From: JAJFFW01 sp038531315
GTDB lineage: Bacteria > Pseudomonadota > Alphaproteobacteria > Caulobacterales > Parvularculaceae
DNA: 57,906 bases
Assembly: GCA_038531315.1 (NCBI GenBank)
Contig: JBCBBT010000018.1
Coordinates: 1 to 57,906, forward strand
Direction of reading: 5' to 3'
Every line of letters begins with the position of its first letter. Within the stretch, counting starts at the first letter, position 1. A program made the translations under genes and the position numbers. The notes under the pieces were generated by a model. The model did not search any database and was not told where the DNA came from. It was given only the letters and a program-made list of their open reading frames with translations. Positions 42,340-52,028 of this stretch are shown here, one piece after another.

Positions 42340-43008
42340 ATGCCAGAAGTGATTTTTGCCGGCCCCGAAGGCCGTCTTGAAGGGCGTTATCAAAAGGGCC
42401 GCGGCGACAATCCTCCGATCGCGCTGATACTTCACCCGCACCCGCTTTTTGGCGGGACCATGAACAATCGCGCGACATACGAACTTTATCATCTCTTCGC
42501 GCGCAAAGGCTTTTCCGTTCTGCGGTTCAATTTCCGCGGGGTCGGCCGCAGTCAGGGCGAATACGATCAGGGCCAGGGCGAGCTGGCCGATGCGGCGACG
42601 GCGCTTGACCACCTGCAGTCGATGAATGCGAACGCGCCATTCGCATGGGTCGGCGGCTTTTCATTCGGCTCTTGGATTTCCATGCAACTGTTGATGCGCC
42701 GCCCGGAAATCGCCGGTTTCATCTCGGTGTCGGCGGCGGCCAATCTTTACGACTTTTCGTTTCTGGCGCCGTGCCCGTCTTCCGGGATTGTCGTCCACGG
42801 CGAGCTCGACAAAATCTGCCCGCCGGAAGAAACCCGCGCCATGGTCGAGCGCACGCGCACCCAAAAGGGCCGGAAAATCGAGTTTGACGTCGTTGAAGGC
42901 GCGGACCATTTTTTCCAGAACCACGTCGACGAAATGATTGCAGTTTCAGAGGCTTATCTCGATCGAAGGCTCGCTTATCACGAGCCTGAAGGGCCCTATA
43001 TCGAGTAG
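42340..43008 (+). CDS. Alpha/beta hydrolase (dienelactone-hydrolase-like)
   Basis: 222 residues. Alpha/beta hydrolase fold: oxyanion segment LILHPHPLFGGTMNNR, nucleophile elbow GFSFGSW (Ser), acid GIVVHGELDKICPP (Asp), and His in VEGADHFFQNHV. The family takes up ester or lactone substrates; the natural substrate is unknown. It diverges from iscR and may share its regulatory region. The ATG at 42340 is preceded by no strong Shine-Dalgarno. Confidence 0.85.
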   Translation: MPEVIFAGPEGRLEGRYQKGRGDNPPIALILHPHPLFGGTMNNRATYELYHLFARKGFSVLRFNFRGVGRSQGEYDQGQGELADAATALDHLQSMNANAPFAWVGGFSFGSWISMQLLMRRPEIAGFISVSAAANLYDFSFLAPCPSSGIVVHGELDKICPPEETRAMVERTRTQKGRKIEFDVVEGADHFFQNHVDEMIAVSEAYLDRRLAYHEPEGPYIE

Positions 43009-43131
43009 GGTCGCACCCGGCGAGCATCAAACTTGCAGGTTGATTTTTTTGCGTGGGTTCGGTTTCAAATCGGCCTACCATCGCTGCATGCGTTGAAACG
43101 CAGCCGATTGCGGGCGGCTCAGGGGGGCCGA

Positions 43132-43491
43132 ATGTTCTGGACAGAACTGACACGTCTGTTCGCCATCAGACAGGCGCGGCTTATGGCCAAACTGCGCGGC
43201 GTCGCCGGCTTTTCAGGCCGCGGCGAGATCGCTTACGCGGCGTTTGGCAATGGCGCGAAAACCGTCTCGATCAAAGCAACGGGCATCGCCGGACAGAAAG
43301 CCGCCCTGTTCATTAACCAACAGCCCCTCGGCGACATGAACGTCGTTAGCGGAAAAATCGATCACCAATTCGACAGCCGGCGCGGGTCTTTTATTCCGGT
43401 GCTGCAGGATGGCGATGCGGTGGAAATTCATCAAAATGGCGAGCCCATTCTTGTCGGCGCAGCCCAGAGCGCCGCGCTAATCTCGCGCTAG
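43132..43491 (+). CDS. Hypothetical protein
   Basis: 119 residues from the ATG at 43132, preceded by the strong purine tract AGGGGGGCCG; a longer frame to 43033 lacks one. A short N-terminal helix (FWTELTRLFAIRQARLMAKLRG) is followed by a beta-rich domain (AAFGNGAKTVSIKATGIAGQ, DQFDSRRGSFIPVLQDGDAV approximately) resembling small beta-barrels. No family was recognised. Its stop overlaps that of der by 4 bases in the convergent direction. Confidence 0.55.
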   Translation: MFWTELTRLFAIRQARLMAKLRGVAGFSGRGEIAYAAFGNGAKTVSIKATGIAGQKAALFINQQPLGDMNVVSGKIDHQFDSRRGSFIPVLQDGDAVEIHQNGEPILVGAAQSAALISR

Positions 43492-44879
43492 CGGCTTTTT
43501 TTTTCGTTATTGACATACGGATTATCGGGCTTTTTCAAAATCAACCTGATCGGCACCGCCGGAATATCAAAAGCCTCCCGGATGCCGTTGACCAGATATC
43601 GTCTGTATGAAGCCGGCACATCATCAGCACGCGTACATTGCGCGACAAATGTCGGCGGACGGGTCTTTGTTTGGGCGATGTAACGCAGCTTGATACGTTG
43701 ACCGGAGACCGCCGGCGGCGGATGGCGCTCAAGCGCATCGCGCAGCCATGTGTTGAGGTCGGGCGTTTTCACCCGTGCGTTCCAGTCGACGTAAACCGAC
43801 GTCACCGCCGGCATCAGCCGGTCGATATTTCGGCCCGTAAGCGCTGAGAAAAAGACAATTGGCGCGCCGGGCGCCTGGGGCAGCAAGCGGGCGGTTTTTT
43901 CCCGCAGCGAGCGGGCCGCCTCGTCTTTGTCTTCGATCAGATCCCATTTGTTGGCGGCGATCACCAGCGCGCGCCCCTCGCGCATGACAAGATCCGCGAT
44001 TTGAAGGTCTTGCTTTTCAAACGGCGCTTCGGCATCGATCATCAACACGACAACCTCGGCGAACTGAATAGCGCGCAACGAATCGGCGACGGATAGCTTT
44101 TCGAGCTTCGACTGGACGCGCGATTTTTTGCGCATGCCCGCCGTATCATAGAGCTTCACAGGCCAGTCGCGATCCTCGCCCCGCCAGGTCCACTCAACAG
44201 AAATAGAATCGCGCGTGATGCCCGCCTCAGGCCCCGTCAATAATCGGTCTTCGCCGATGAGCCGATTAACAAGCGTTGACTTGCCGGCGTTCGGCCGCCC
44301 GACAATAGCGATGCGAAGCGGCTTCAGCGGGTCGTCCCACGCAGCCTCATCCTCCTCATCGCCGTGTTGGGCGACCGTTTCAAGCGCCGCCACGAGCGGC
44401 TCTAGGCGGGTGTATAATTCCGCAACGCCTTCGCCGTGTTCAGCGGAGAACGCTATCGGGTCCCCCATGCCGAGACCGTAAGCGTCATAGATACCGTGTT
44501 CGCCGGCGTCGCCCTCGGCTTTGTTCGCAAGCAGAACAATCGGTTTGCCCGCCGCACGCAGCAAGCCGGCGAATGTTTCATCGAGCGGCGTCAGCCCAGC
44601 GCGCGCATCAAAGACGAAAAGACACAAATCCGCGTCTTCTATCGCTCTGTCGGTCTGAAGCCGCATGCGCCCTTCGAGCGCTTCTCGCGGCGCTTCTTCA
44701 AGCCCCGGCGTATCTATGACCGTGAAGGAAAGGTCGCCGAGACGCCCCTCGCCTTCGCGGCGGTCGCGCGTCACGCCCGGCGTATCGTCGACCAGCGCCA
44801 GTCTTTTGCCGACCAGACGATTAAATAACGTCGACTTGCCGACATTCGGTCGCCCAACAATGGCAATTTTAACAGGCAT
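43488..44879 (-). CDS. der: Ribosome assembly GTPase Der (EngA)
   Basis: 463 residues with two G domains in tandem, the unique layout of Der. First: GRPNVGKST, DTPGLEEAP, NKAE; second: GRPNAGKST, DTAGMRKKS, NKWDL. A C-terminal KH-like domain (LNTWLRDALERHPPPAVSGQ; RPPTFVAQCTRADDVP) binds the 50S ribosome. It is essential for 50S maturation. It follows bamB on the minus strand, as in E. coli. Confidence 0.97.
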   Translation of the reverse strand: MPVKIAIVGRPNVGKSTLFNRLVGKRLALVDDTPGVTRDRREGEGRLGDLSFTVIDTPGLEEAPREALEGRMRLQTDRAIEDADLCLFVFDARAGLTPLDETFAGLLRAAGKPIVLLANKAEGDAGEHGIYDAYGLGMGDPIAFSAEHGEGVAELYTRLEPLVAALETVAQHGDEEDEAAWDDPLKPLRIAIVGRPNAGKSTLVNRLIGEDRLLTGPEAGITRDSISVEWTWRGEDRDWPVKLYDTAGMRKKSRVQSKLEKLSVADSLRAIQFAEVVVLMIDAEAPFEKQDLQIADLVMREGRALVIAANKWDLIEDKDEAARSLREKTARLLPQAPGAPIVFFSALTGRNIDRLMPAVTSVYVDWNARVKTPDLNTWLRDALERHPPPAVSGQRIKLRYIAQTKTRPPTFVAQCTRADDVPASYRRYLVNGIREAFDIPAVPIRLILKKPDNPYVNNEKKSR

Positions 44880-44909
44880 GATGCGCCCTTGAGGCCGTAC
44901 GCGCCCGAC

Positions 44910-46355
44910 TTACTTCAGGGCGTATAATTTTCCCTGCTCGGAGAGAATGAAAATCGTCTCGTCGGCAACAATCGGCGACACCGCAGAACCGTCGCGCAAT
45001 TTTTTCGTATCGAGAAGCGCGCCGGTCCCCGGATCGACCTTGGCGACTTCGCCTTCCGATGAAACCAGCACCAAAGCGCCGCCAACCAGCACCGGGCCCG
45101 CCCATGCGATCCGGCCTTTGCGCTTTTTCTCTTTCTTGTAGCGGCGCAGTTTCTGGACCCAAACAATCGCGCCCTGCTCGCGCGATACGCAAACAAGTTC
45201 GGCGTCAACGGAGACGATGAAAATGTAATCGCCCGCCACCCAGGGCATTTGAAGGCTGGCGATTGGCGCTTCCCAGACCCGATTGCCGGACCGTATGTCG
45301 ATCGCCGCAAGACGGCCTGCATGACTCACAACATAAACAAGACCCCGGTCGATGACCGGCGCGCCTGCAATATCGTTCAGTGTCGAGAGCGCCGTCAGGC
45401 GGGTGTTGCGAGCCAGTGTATCGTCCCAGACTGATCGTCCGTTATCGGACAAAAACGCGATCAGCTCGCCAGAGGAAAATGGCGCAACCACGAGATCGCC
45501 GGCGGCCGCCGGGCTCGCAGATGACAATATTCGCGCGGCCTCCTCAAACGAGCGGAACGACCATTCTTTCTCGCCAGTCGATTGGCTCAGCGCGATCAGT
45601 TCGTTCGTGTTCGTGACAAAGTAAACCTGATTGCGATAGGCCGTCGGCGCGGTGCGTACGGGCGCTTCTGTTTTAACGCGCCAAAGCTCCTCGCCGGTTT
45701 CCGCATTTAGCGCTGCAACAAAGCCGAAACCGGAGGTGACAAAGATGCGGCCATTATCAAAGGCGACGCCGCCGCCGAACCCGATTGTTTCCGGATCGGG
45801 GCCGCCAAATATTTCCTGAATGCGGAAGCGTTCGTCGACATCCGGCGTCAGTTCTGTGCGCCACAACCGGTCGCCGTCTTCTGCGTTGAAGGCGGAAACC
45901 CGCGCGCGGGCGTCAATCACATAAAGCTTGCCGTCGGCGACGATCGGCGGCGCCGTCAGGCGCGCACGGCGGCTCGACTTCGCGTTGATGTCGATCGTCC
46001 AGAGCTTTTCGAGACTAACATCCGCACTCAGATGATGAAGCGTGTGATCGGCTTCCCCGCCCGGCTGCGGCCATGAAATGTTGCGGTAAGACGGCGGCAC
46101 GGAAACGATGGTGCCGGCGAGGCGCGGATCGGCCTCGACCCGTTCTTCCAAAGAAAGAATTGAGATGCGGGACTCACGTTCGATTTCTTCCGGCGTTTTT
46201 TCCGGCTCTTCTTCAGCGTCCTTGTCGCCGCCGAAAATTCCCCCGACGGCTTTAATCGGATTGGAAGAACAGGCGGACGCCAACAGGAGCGCGGCCAGGA
46301 GACCGCTCTTCGTCAGGAGCTGTGACGGCGTCTGCGCATGTCGTTTAAAATTCAT
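44910..46355 (-). CDS. bamB: Outer-membrane assembly lipoprotein BamB
   Basis: 481 residues, longer than the roughly 390 of E. coli BamB. The N-terminus has a lipobox (LLASAC) for outer-membrane anchoring and an acidic linker (DKDAEEEPEKTPEEIERE). The rest is an eight-bladed beta-propeller of PQQ-like repeats (SFGFVAALNAETGEELWRV, GLVYVVSHAGRLAAIDIRSG). BamB works with BamA. Gene order yfgM-like-bamB-der supports identity. Confidence 0.93.
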   Translation of the reverse strand: MNFKRHAQTPSQLLTKSGLLAALLLASACSSNPIKAVGGIFGGDKDAEEEPEKTPEEIERESRISILSLEERVEADPRLAGTIVSVPPSYRNISWPQPGGEADHTLHHLSADVSLEKLWTIDINAKSSRRARLTAPPIVADGKLYVIDARARVSAFNAEDGDRLWRTELTPDVDERFRIQEIFGGPDPETIGFGGGVAFDNGRIFVTSGFGFVAALNAETGEELWRVKTEAPVRTAPTAYRNQVYFVTNTNELIALSQSTGEKEWSFRSFEEAARILSSASPAAAGDLVVAPFSSGELIAFLSDNGRSVWDDTLARNTRLTALSTLNDIAGAPVIDRGLVYVVSHAGRLAAIDIRSGNRVWEAPIASLQMPWVAGDYIFIVSVDAELVCVSREQGAIVWVQKLRRYKKEKKRKGRIAWAGPVLVGGALVLVSSEGEVAKVDPGTGALLDTKKLRDGSAVSPIVADETIFILSEQGKLYALK

Positions 46356-46361
46356 CGTCCG

Positions 46362-47306
46362 CTACTCGTTTGGTTCGCTAGTGTCTGCTTCATCGCCGGG
46401 ACCCGACACCTCTTGCGCCTGCGCGGCGGCGTCTTCGACAGCGTCTTTAATGCCGGCGGTATCGGGGGCGATACTGGTCGACGCATCGAGAGGAGCATCG
46501 ACAGAAACATCGGCGGGATCATCACCCGCGACGCTGGCGTCACCGACAGGTTGACCCTCAGGCGCCTCAGGCGGCGCCGCGTCATCGGCGCCCGGAATGC
46601 TGAGCCCCCCGGTGAGATCTTCGAGGCGAACGTCGCGGGATATTGGAACGCCCGCCTTTGCCGCCGCCGCGAGCGCGCCGAATTCGCTGGCGCGTTGCAA
46701 AAGCGCCGGCGGCGTGCGCGGGTCATCCTTTAGGAGTGCAAACGAGCTTACCGCCGTTTCAAAGTCGCCCGCATTGAGCGCGGCGATGCCGCTGATCTCG
46801 CGCGCATAGGCGCCGAACGGCGACGCGGAGTCGGCAAGTTCGCCAATTTCCGCAAGGACAACATCCCGGCCATCGGCGAGAGCGAGATATCCCGCTCTGA
46901 TACGCGCCAGCTCCTTAAGCCGTTGCGTGGCGCCGCCGTCGTTGTAGACAGTGCGGTAGATCGCAAGCGCTTGCGCGCGATCACCCACCGCTGCAAGCGA
47001 GGCGGCGTGCTTCATCATCGCAAGAACCCGGTATCCGGCGCTCGCCGATTGGCCAAACGCGGCCAGCGCTTCGCGTCCTTCGCCTGGATTTTCGGCAATC
47101 AGGTCGATCGCTTCATGGAAGGCGATCGCGTCGCGTTCAGCGGTTTTCGTCTTTTGGCTTGACCAGAATTGCGATCCAGCGACGCCGACAACGATCGCGA
47201 CGGCGCCGGCGGCGAGCATGGGCCCATTTTTTCGGAAAAACTCCCATTGCTGTTCTTCGGCAAGTTCCTGTTCGACTTCCCGGAGAACGCTTTCGTCGTT
47301 TGCCAC
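46362..47306 (-). CDS. YfgM-like tetratricopeptide protein
   Basis: 314 residues. One TM helix lies at about 25-48 (NGPMLAAGAVAIVVGVAGSQ), then tetratricopeptide-like helices in the periplasm (SAGYRVLAMMKHAASLAAVG; LKELARIRAGYLALADGR), and a strongly acidic, Ala/Asp-rich tail of about 80 residues (PADVSVDAPLDASTS). YfgM binds SecYEG and assists periplasmic chaperone traffic in E. coli. It is six bases upstream of bamB. Confidence 0.85.
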   Translation of the reverse strand: MANDESVLREVEQELAEEQQWEFFRKNGPMLAAGAVAIVVGVAGSQFWSSQKTKTAERDAIAFHEAIDLIAENPGEGREALAAFGQSASAGYRVLAMMKHAASLAAVGDRAQALAIYRTVYNDGGATQRLKELARIRAGYLALADGRDVVLAEIGELADSASPFGAYAREISGIAALNAGDFETAVSSFALLKDDPRTPPALLQRASEFGALAAAAKAGVPISRDVRLEDLTGGLSIPGADDAAPPEAPEGQPVGDASVAGDDPADVSVDAPLDASTSIAPDTAGIKDAVEDAAAQAQEVSGPGDEADTSEPNE

Positions 47307-47460
47307 GGTCCTGAAATTCCTAGCTGTGTCACAGAGTTGGCGTCAGCGCGCGGCGGCGCAGATCAAGCGCGGGTTGTACCGGCCTTTACGGCCCGGCGCA
47401 ATAAACGTCTCTTCTTGATTTTGGCGGGAAAAACAGGCGATTTTCAGGTCGGCGATCACC

Positions 47461-48291
47461 TCAGGAAGGCCGATTGCGCTTCAGCTGATAGACTTGCGCC
47501 GGCTCGGGGAAACGCCGCTCGCGGACCTCCTGGGCGTATTGCGCGACCGCGTCGGAAATCGCAGTCCGCACCGATCCATACCGTTTGACGAATTTTGGCG
47601 TCCAGTCGAACAGACCGAGCATATCCTCGGTCACCAGAATTTGACCGTCACACGTCGCCGATGCGCCAATCCCGATGGTCGGCGCGGAGATCTTTGCGGT
47701 GATTTCGTCGGCGAGGTCTTCCGCGACGCCTTCGACGACAACTGCAAACGCCCCGGCCTCGGCCGTCGCTTCGGCCTCTGCGAGAATTTCCGCCCGCTCT
47801 TCGGTCGTGCGGCCGCGTGCGCGGAAACCGCCTGTCACATTCACCGCCTGCGGGCGCAGGCCGACATGGCCGACCACCGGCACGCCGCGCTCGACAAGAA
47901 ACTTAATCGTATCGGCGGCGAAGCGCCCGCTTTCCAGTTTGACCGCCTGCGCGCCGGTCTCCATTAAAATCCGCGAGGCGTTCTCGAAGGCTTGCTGCGG
48001 GCCGCCCTCATAAGACCCGAACGGCATATCAACGACGACGAGCGCTTTGCTGGCGCCCCGCATCACCGCTTTACCGTGCAGGATCATCATATCCATCGTT
48101 ACGCCGACGGTCGACGCAAGCCCGTGGACCACCATGCCGACGCTGTCGCCAACCAATAGCAAATCGCAATGCGGATCGAGCAACGCCGCACGGGGCGCAT
48201 CGTAAGCCGTCAAACAGACGATCGGATCGCCGCCCTTGCGCGCCGCAATATCAGCGGTCGTCAGGCGTTTTGTTGCGTTTTGAGAGGACAT
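47461..48291 (-). CDS. panB: 3-methyl-2-oxobutanoate hydroxymethyltransferase PanB
   Basis: 276 residues, the standard length. Catalyses the first step of pantothenate synthesis: ketoisovalerate plus methylenetetrahydrofolate gives ketopantoate. TIM-barrel signature CLTAYDAPRAALLDPHCDLL, metal ligands in LLVGDSVGMVVHG and VVVDMPFGSYEG, and IGIGASATCDGQILV at the C-terminus. It is a single gene, with panC and panD not seen here. Confidence 0.96.
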   Translation of the reverse strand: MSSQNATKRLTTADIAARKGGDPIVCLTAYDAPRAALLDPHCDLLLVGDSVGMVVHGLASTVGVTMDMMILHGKAVMRGASKALVVVDMPFGSYEGGPQQAFENASRILMETGAQAVKLESGRFAADTIKFLVERGVPVVGHVGLRPQAVNVTGGFRARGRTTEERAEILAEAEATAEAGAFAVVVEGVAEDLADEITAKISAPTIGIGASATCDGQILVTEDMLGLFDWTPKFVKRYGSVRTAISDAVAQYAQEVRERRFPEPAQVYQLKRNRPS

Positions 48292-48388
48292 AAAAACTCC
48301 ACCTGGCCTTCAAGCGCGATATAGGGACTGGGGCCGCGATTTGCAAAAAAGACCGGAAAATGAGCGGCTTGCGGGGCCCGGGCGCGCA

Positions 48389-48952
48389 TCAGGGGACGAG
48401 CGCGACGCCGGCGATCAGCGGATGCAGATAGGCAAAGACCGCAACATAAAGCGCCGCGCCGACGCACAGCGCCAGAATATCGTTCGCGAGGCGTCCGCCG
48501 GTTCGCGTTGGCGCGCCACGCCGTTTGACAGCAATGCGGTCGATGACCGCGAACGCAAGGAAAGTTCCGAACAAGATCACCGAGCGCATTTCGCCATTCG
48601 ACAACAAATGCGCAAACGCCCAGATTTTAACCCCCGCGAGCATGGGATGGCGGGTCGTTTCAGCGATTTTTCCGACCGGCAAATAGGCCGCGGCGAAGAG
48701 GATGAACGAAATGAAGACGAGCCCATAAGTCACCGGCCGCAAGGCGGCGGGCGGCGTATAGAGCGGCGTGGCGCTGACCGAGGGCCAGCCTTTTGCAATC
48801 AGGACAAAGCCAACGAGCGACACCACAGAATAGAGCGCCATATAGCCGCCGCGCCCCGTCGCCGCGACCAGCCCCTCGCGCGCATTCCTTGCGAAGGCCG
48901 TAAAGAAATGGGTCGCCAGAAAAATAATCAGTCCCGTGATGAATAGGATCAT
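48389..48952 (-). CDS. NnrU family membrane protein
   Basis: 187 residues with five or six TM helices, covering nearly the whole protein. The family signature HPMLAGVKIWAFAHLLSNGE is in the middle. NnrU is named after a nitrite/nitric oxide respiration cluster in Rhodobacter, but orphan copies are common and no denitrification gene is present here, so the name does not imply function. It lies eight bases after apt on the same strand. Confidence 0.83.
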   Translation of the reverse strand: MILFITGLIIFLATHFFTAFARNAREGLVAATGRGGYMALYSVVSLVGFVLIAKGWPSVSATPLYTPPAALRPVTYGLVFISFILFAAAYLPVGKIAETTRHPMLAGVKIWAFAHLLSNGEMRSVILFGTFLAFAVIDRIAVKRRGAPTRTGGRLANDILALCVGAALYVAVFAYLHPLIAGVALVP

Positions 48953-48960
48953 CGGACTTT

Positions 48961-49530
48961 CTATTCTCCCTCGAACGAAATCAGCGAAACGACGTCATGG
49001 CCCATCTCGCGGAGCTTTGCCGCCCCGCCGAGATCCGGCAGATCGATGACGAAAGAGCACAGCACCAGATCGCCGCCCATCCGCTCAATGAGCTTGATGG
49101 CCGCCGTCGCCGTGCCGCCGGTTGCAATGAGATCGTCAACGAGGAGGATGCGCTCGCCCGCCTCCACCGCATCAAGATGCATTTCGACTTCATCAACGCC
49201 ATATTCGAGCTGATAGCTTTCCGAAATCGTCTCGTGCGGCAGCTTGCCTTTCTTGCGAATGGGCACAAACCCTGCCGATAGCTGATGCGCGATCGCGCCG
49301 CCCAGAATAAACCCGCGCGCCTCAATGCCGGCCACCTTGTCGATTTTGGCGCCGGCGAGCGGCTGAACCAGCGCATCCACGGCCTGACGAAACCCCCGCG
49401 GGTCCGTCAAAAGCGTCGTGATATCACGGAACATGATCCCCGGTTTTGGATAATCCGGAATGGTGCGCACATAAGCGCTCAAGCCGTCGGATGCGGTTGC
49501 GTCTCTTGCTGTGGTCTTCGGCGCGCTCAT
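48961..49530 (-). CDS. apt: Adenine phosphoribosyltransferase Apt
   Basis: 189 residues from the ATG at 49530; a TTG at 49536 adds two residues. Salvages adenine to AMP with PRPP. The PRPP loop ILLVDDLIATGGTATAA is intact, and the substrate loop and hood (RTIPDYPKPGIMFRDITTLL) match Apt. It is followed by nnrU. Confidence 0.96.
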   Translation of the reverse strand: MSAPKTTARDATASDGLSAYVRTIPDYPKPGIMFRDITTLLTDPRGFRQAVDALVQPLAGAKIDKVAGIEARGFILGGAIAHQLSAGFVPIRKKGKLPHETISESYQLEYGVDEVEMHLDAVEAGERILLVDDLIATGGTATAAIKLIERMGGDLVLCSFVIDLPDLGGAAKLREMGHDVVSLISFEGE

Positions 49531-49786
49531 ATCCAAAAAGTCCCGATTTTCACGCCGCGACGCCGGCGCTCTCTTGCATTGCGGGGACCATGGCGTAACC
49601 CGGCGAAGCCGGCAAGACGGCCCGGAAAATTCCGTTTTTGGCCGCCGCCCGCACGGTGAATTGCGCTAATGCTGCGATAAACCGTGTTGATCGCCCCGGG
49701 TAATTTCGACATGGTCCGACCCAACAACCTGTTTTTGCTGATAACAACAAGACAGAGGGCGCAGACGCGCTCCGAGGAGCATTCCG

Positions 49787-51877
49787 ATGAAGTCTCAATT
49801 CTTAAAAAGCGCAGCCGTTATCGCCCTTGCCGGCGTCGGCCTTGTCGCATGCGCGGACGACGGCGCGAGCCCGGCCGCCGGCGGCGAGAAGGCCGTCACG
49901 GAAGCCAGCGCCGCTGCGCCGGAGCTTGGCGCCTGGGGCGTCGAGACCGACTATATCGATCCCAGCGTCGCGGCGGGCGATGATTTTTACACTCATGTGA
50001 GCGGCAAATGGCTCGACACGTTTAAAATTCCCGATGAGTTTTCAAGCTATGGGTCGTTCACCGTATTGTTCGAGCGGTCCGAAAAACGCGTGCGAGAAAT
50101 CATTGAATCTCTCGCGGCGGCAACCGACGCCGCCGCCGGATCGACGGAACAAAAAGTCGGCGATTACTTCGCCGCCTTCACCGACGTCGACGCTATTGAC
50201 GCCGCTGGCCTGACGCCGCTTACGGATGATTTCGCCGCCATCGACGGCGCGGAGACGCATGCCGACATTGCGAATTTCATGGGATCGCCGGACACGGGCG
50301 GCCAGGCGGTCTTCAGCGCATTCGTCAATGTCGATTCCAAGCAACCGGACCGCTACATCATGTATATCGGTCAGGGCGGGCTCGGCATGCCAAACCGCAC
50401 TTACTATCTGGAAGAAAAGCTCGCCGACAAAGCGGCGGCGTACAAAGTCTATATCGAGAAGATGCTGACGCTCGCCAATATTGACGGCGCGGCGGACAAG
50501 GCGGCGGCGATCTATGCGGTCGAAGAAGAGCTTGCCCGCGTCCATTGGGAACCGGCCAAGCGGCGCAACCGCGACCTTACCTACAATCTGAAATCCCTCG
50601 ACGAATTAAAAGCCTATGCGCCTGAAGCGCCCTGGGACGCGTTTTTCGCTGCGGCGGAGCTCGGCGATGAAACTGAGTTCGTGATCCGCGAAGACGATGC
50701 TGTCGCCGGCACCGCAAAGATCATTGCGCAAACGCCGGTTTCCGTCTGGCGGGACTATCTGAAATTTCACAAGCTGAGAAATGCATCGCGCGCCGGCGTC
50801 TTACCGACGGCGTTTGATGAGGCGACGTTTGCATTTTACGGCACCGAATTGCGCGGCACGCCGAAACAACGAGAGCGCTGGAAGCGCGGCGTCGGCGCCG
50901 TCAACAACGCGCTCGGCGAAGCGGTCGGGCAAATCTATGTCGACCGGTTTTTCCCGGAATCGTCAAAGGCCAAAATGGATGACCTTGTCGTTAATCTGAG
51001 GCGCGCGCTGGACGAGCGTCTCGACACCCTGCCCTGGATGGGCGAGGCGACGAAAGTCGAGGCCCACCAGAAGCTCGAAAAGTTTACGCCGAAAATCGGC
51101 TACCCCACGAAATGGAAAGACTATAGCGCCCTCGACGTGCGCCGCGGCGACGCCTACGGCAACAACAAGCGCGCCAATGCGTGGGCCTGGCGCGATCAGG
51201 TCGGCAAGCTTGGCGGTCCAATCGACAGAACCGAATGGTTCATGACGCCACAGACCGTGAACGCGTATTACAGCCCCACGCGCAACGAAATCGTCTTTCC
51301 CGCCGCCATTCTTCAGGCCCCGTTCTTCGATCCGGAAGCCGACCCGGCGGTCAATTACGGCGGCATCGGCGCGGTGATCGGTCACGAAATCGGCCACGGC
51401 TTTGACGATCAGGGGCGCAAATCGGACGGCGACGGCGTTTTACGCGACTGGTGGACGGAAGAAGACGCGGAGAATTTCGGCAAGCTCGCCGCCGCGCTTG
51501 GCGGTCAATATGGCGAGTACGAACCGCTTCCGGGCTTCACCGTGAAACCGCAATTGACCATGGGCGAAAATATCGGCGATCTCGGCGGTCTCGCCATGGC
51601 GTACCACGCATACAAACTATCTCTGGACGGAAAAGAAGCGCCTGTCATCGACGGGTTCACCGGCGACCAGCGTTTCTTCATGGCGTGGGCGCAGGTCTGG
51701 AAACGCGTTGTGCGCGACGAGGCGCTCAAAAACCAGATTGAAACCGACCCTCATTCGCCCGCACAGTTCCGCGTGAATGGTGTCGTCCGCAACATGGACG
51801 CATGGTATGAAGCGTTTAATGTGACGGAGGAAAACGACCTTTACCTCGCACCGGATGAGCGCGTTCAAATCTGGTAA
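49787..51877 (+). CDS. M13 family zinc metallopeptidase, lipoprotein
   Basis: 696 residues. A lipoprotein signal ends in VACA near residue 23, then a short acidic linker. M13 (neprilysin/PepO) domains: zinc motif HEIGH at residues 533-537, the downstream GENIGDLGGLA with the third ligand Glu, and the conserved NAYYSP near residue 490. Cleaves peptides of about 40 residues or less at the cell surface or in the periplasm. The SD lies about seven bases before the ATG. A clear terminator follows. Upstream is a 250-base spacer with no signal recognised. Confidence 0.95.
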   Translation: MKSQFLKSAAVIALAGVGLVACADDGASPAAGGEKAVTEASAAAPELGAWGVETDYIDPSVAAGDDFYTHVSGKWLDTFKIPDEFSSYGSFTVLFERSEKRVREIIESLAAATDAAAGSTEQKVGDYFAAFTDVDAIDAAGLTPLTDDFAAIDGAETHADIANFMGSPDTGGQAVFSAFVNVDSKQPDRYIMYIGQGGLGMPNRTYYLEEKLADKAAAYKVYIEKMLTLANIDGAADKAAAIYAVEEELARVHWEPAKRRNRDLTYNLKSLDELKAYAPEAPWDAFFAAAELGDETEFVIREDDAVAGTAKIIAQTPVSVWRDYLKFHKLRNASRAGVLPTAFDEATFAFYGTELRGTPKQRERWKRGVGAVNNALGEAVGQIYVDRFFPESSKAKMDDLVVNLRRALDERLDTLPWMGEATKVEAHQKLEKFTPKIGYPTKWKDYSALDVRRGDAYGNNKRANAWAWRDQVGKLGGPIDRTEWFMTPQTVNAYYSPTRNEIVFPAAILQAPFFDPEADPAVNYGGIGAVIGHEIGHGFDDQGRKSDGDGVLRDWWTEEDAENFGKLAAALGGQYGEYEPLPGFTVKPQLTMGENIGDLGGLAMAYHAYKLSLDGKEAPVIDGFTGDQRFFMAWAQVWKRVVRDEALKNQIETDPHSPAQFRVNGVVRNMDAWYEAFNVTEENDLYLAPDERVQIW

Positions 51878-51907
51878 AAGTTTAAGCCGGAAAATCCGAC
51901 TTTCCCG

Positions 51908-51940
51908 CAAAGCCCCGTTTCAGCGGGGCTTTGTGCTTTT
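51908..51940 (+). terminator. Rho-independent terminator after the M13 peptidase gene
   Basis: CAAAGCCCCG (51908-51917) and CGGGGCTTTG (51924-51933) form a perfect 10-bp stem with a TTTCAG loop, followed by TGCTTTTT. It is 31 bases after the stop. Confidence 0.85.
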
Positions 51941-52028
51941 TGGCGTTAAGATTTCACGAACTTTTTGTTAACCATCGAAGTCCATGGTCGCGCTCGAAAT
52001 TCGCCTGTCGCCGAATGGGGAGAACGCC

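Noticed and set aside
48389..48952. Denitrification role for the NnrU-family protein
   Set aside because: No nitrite or nitric oxide reductase gene occurs in the window; the family name alone is weak evidence.
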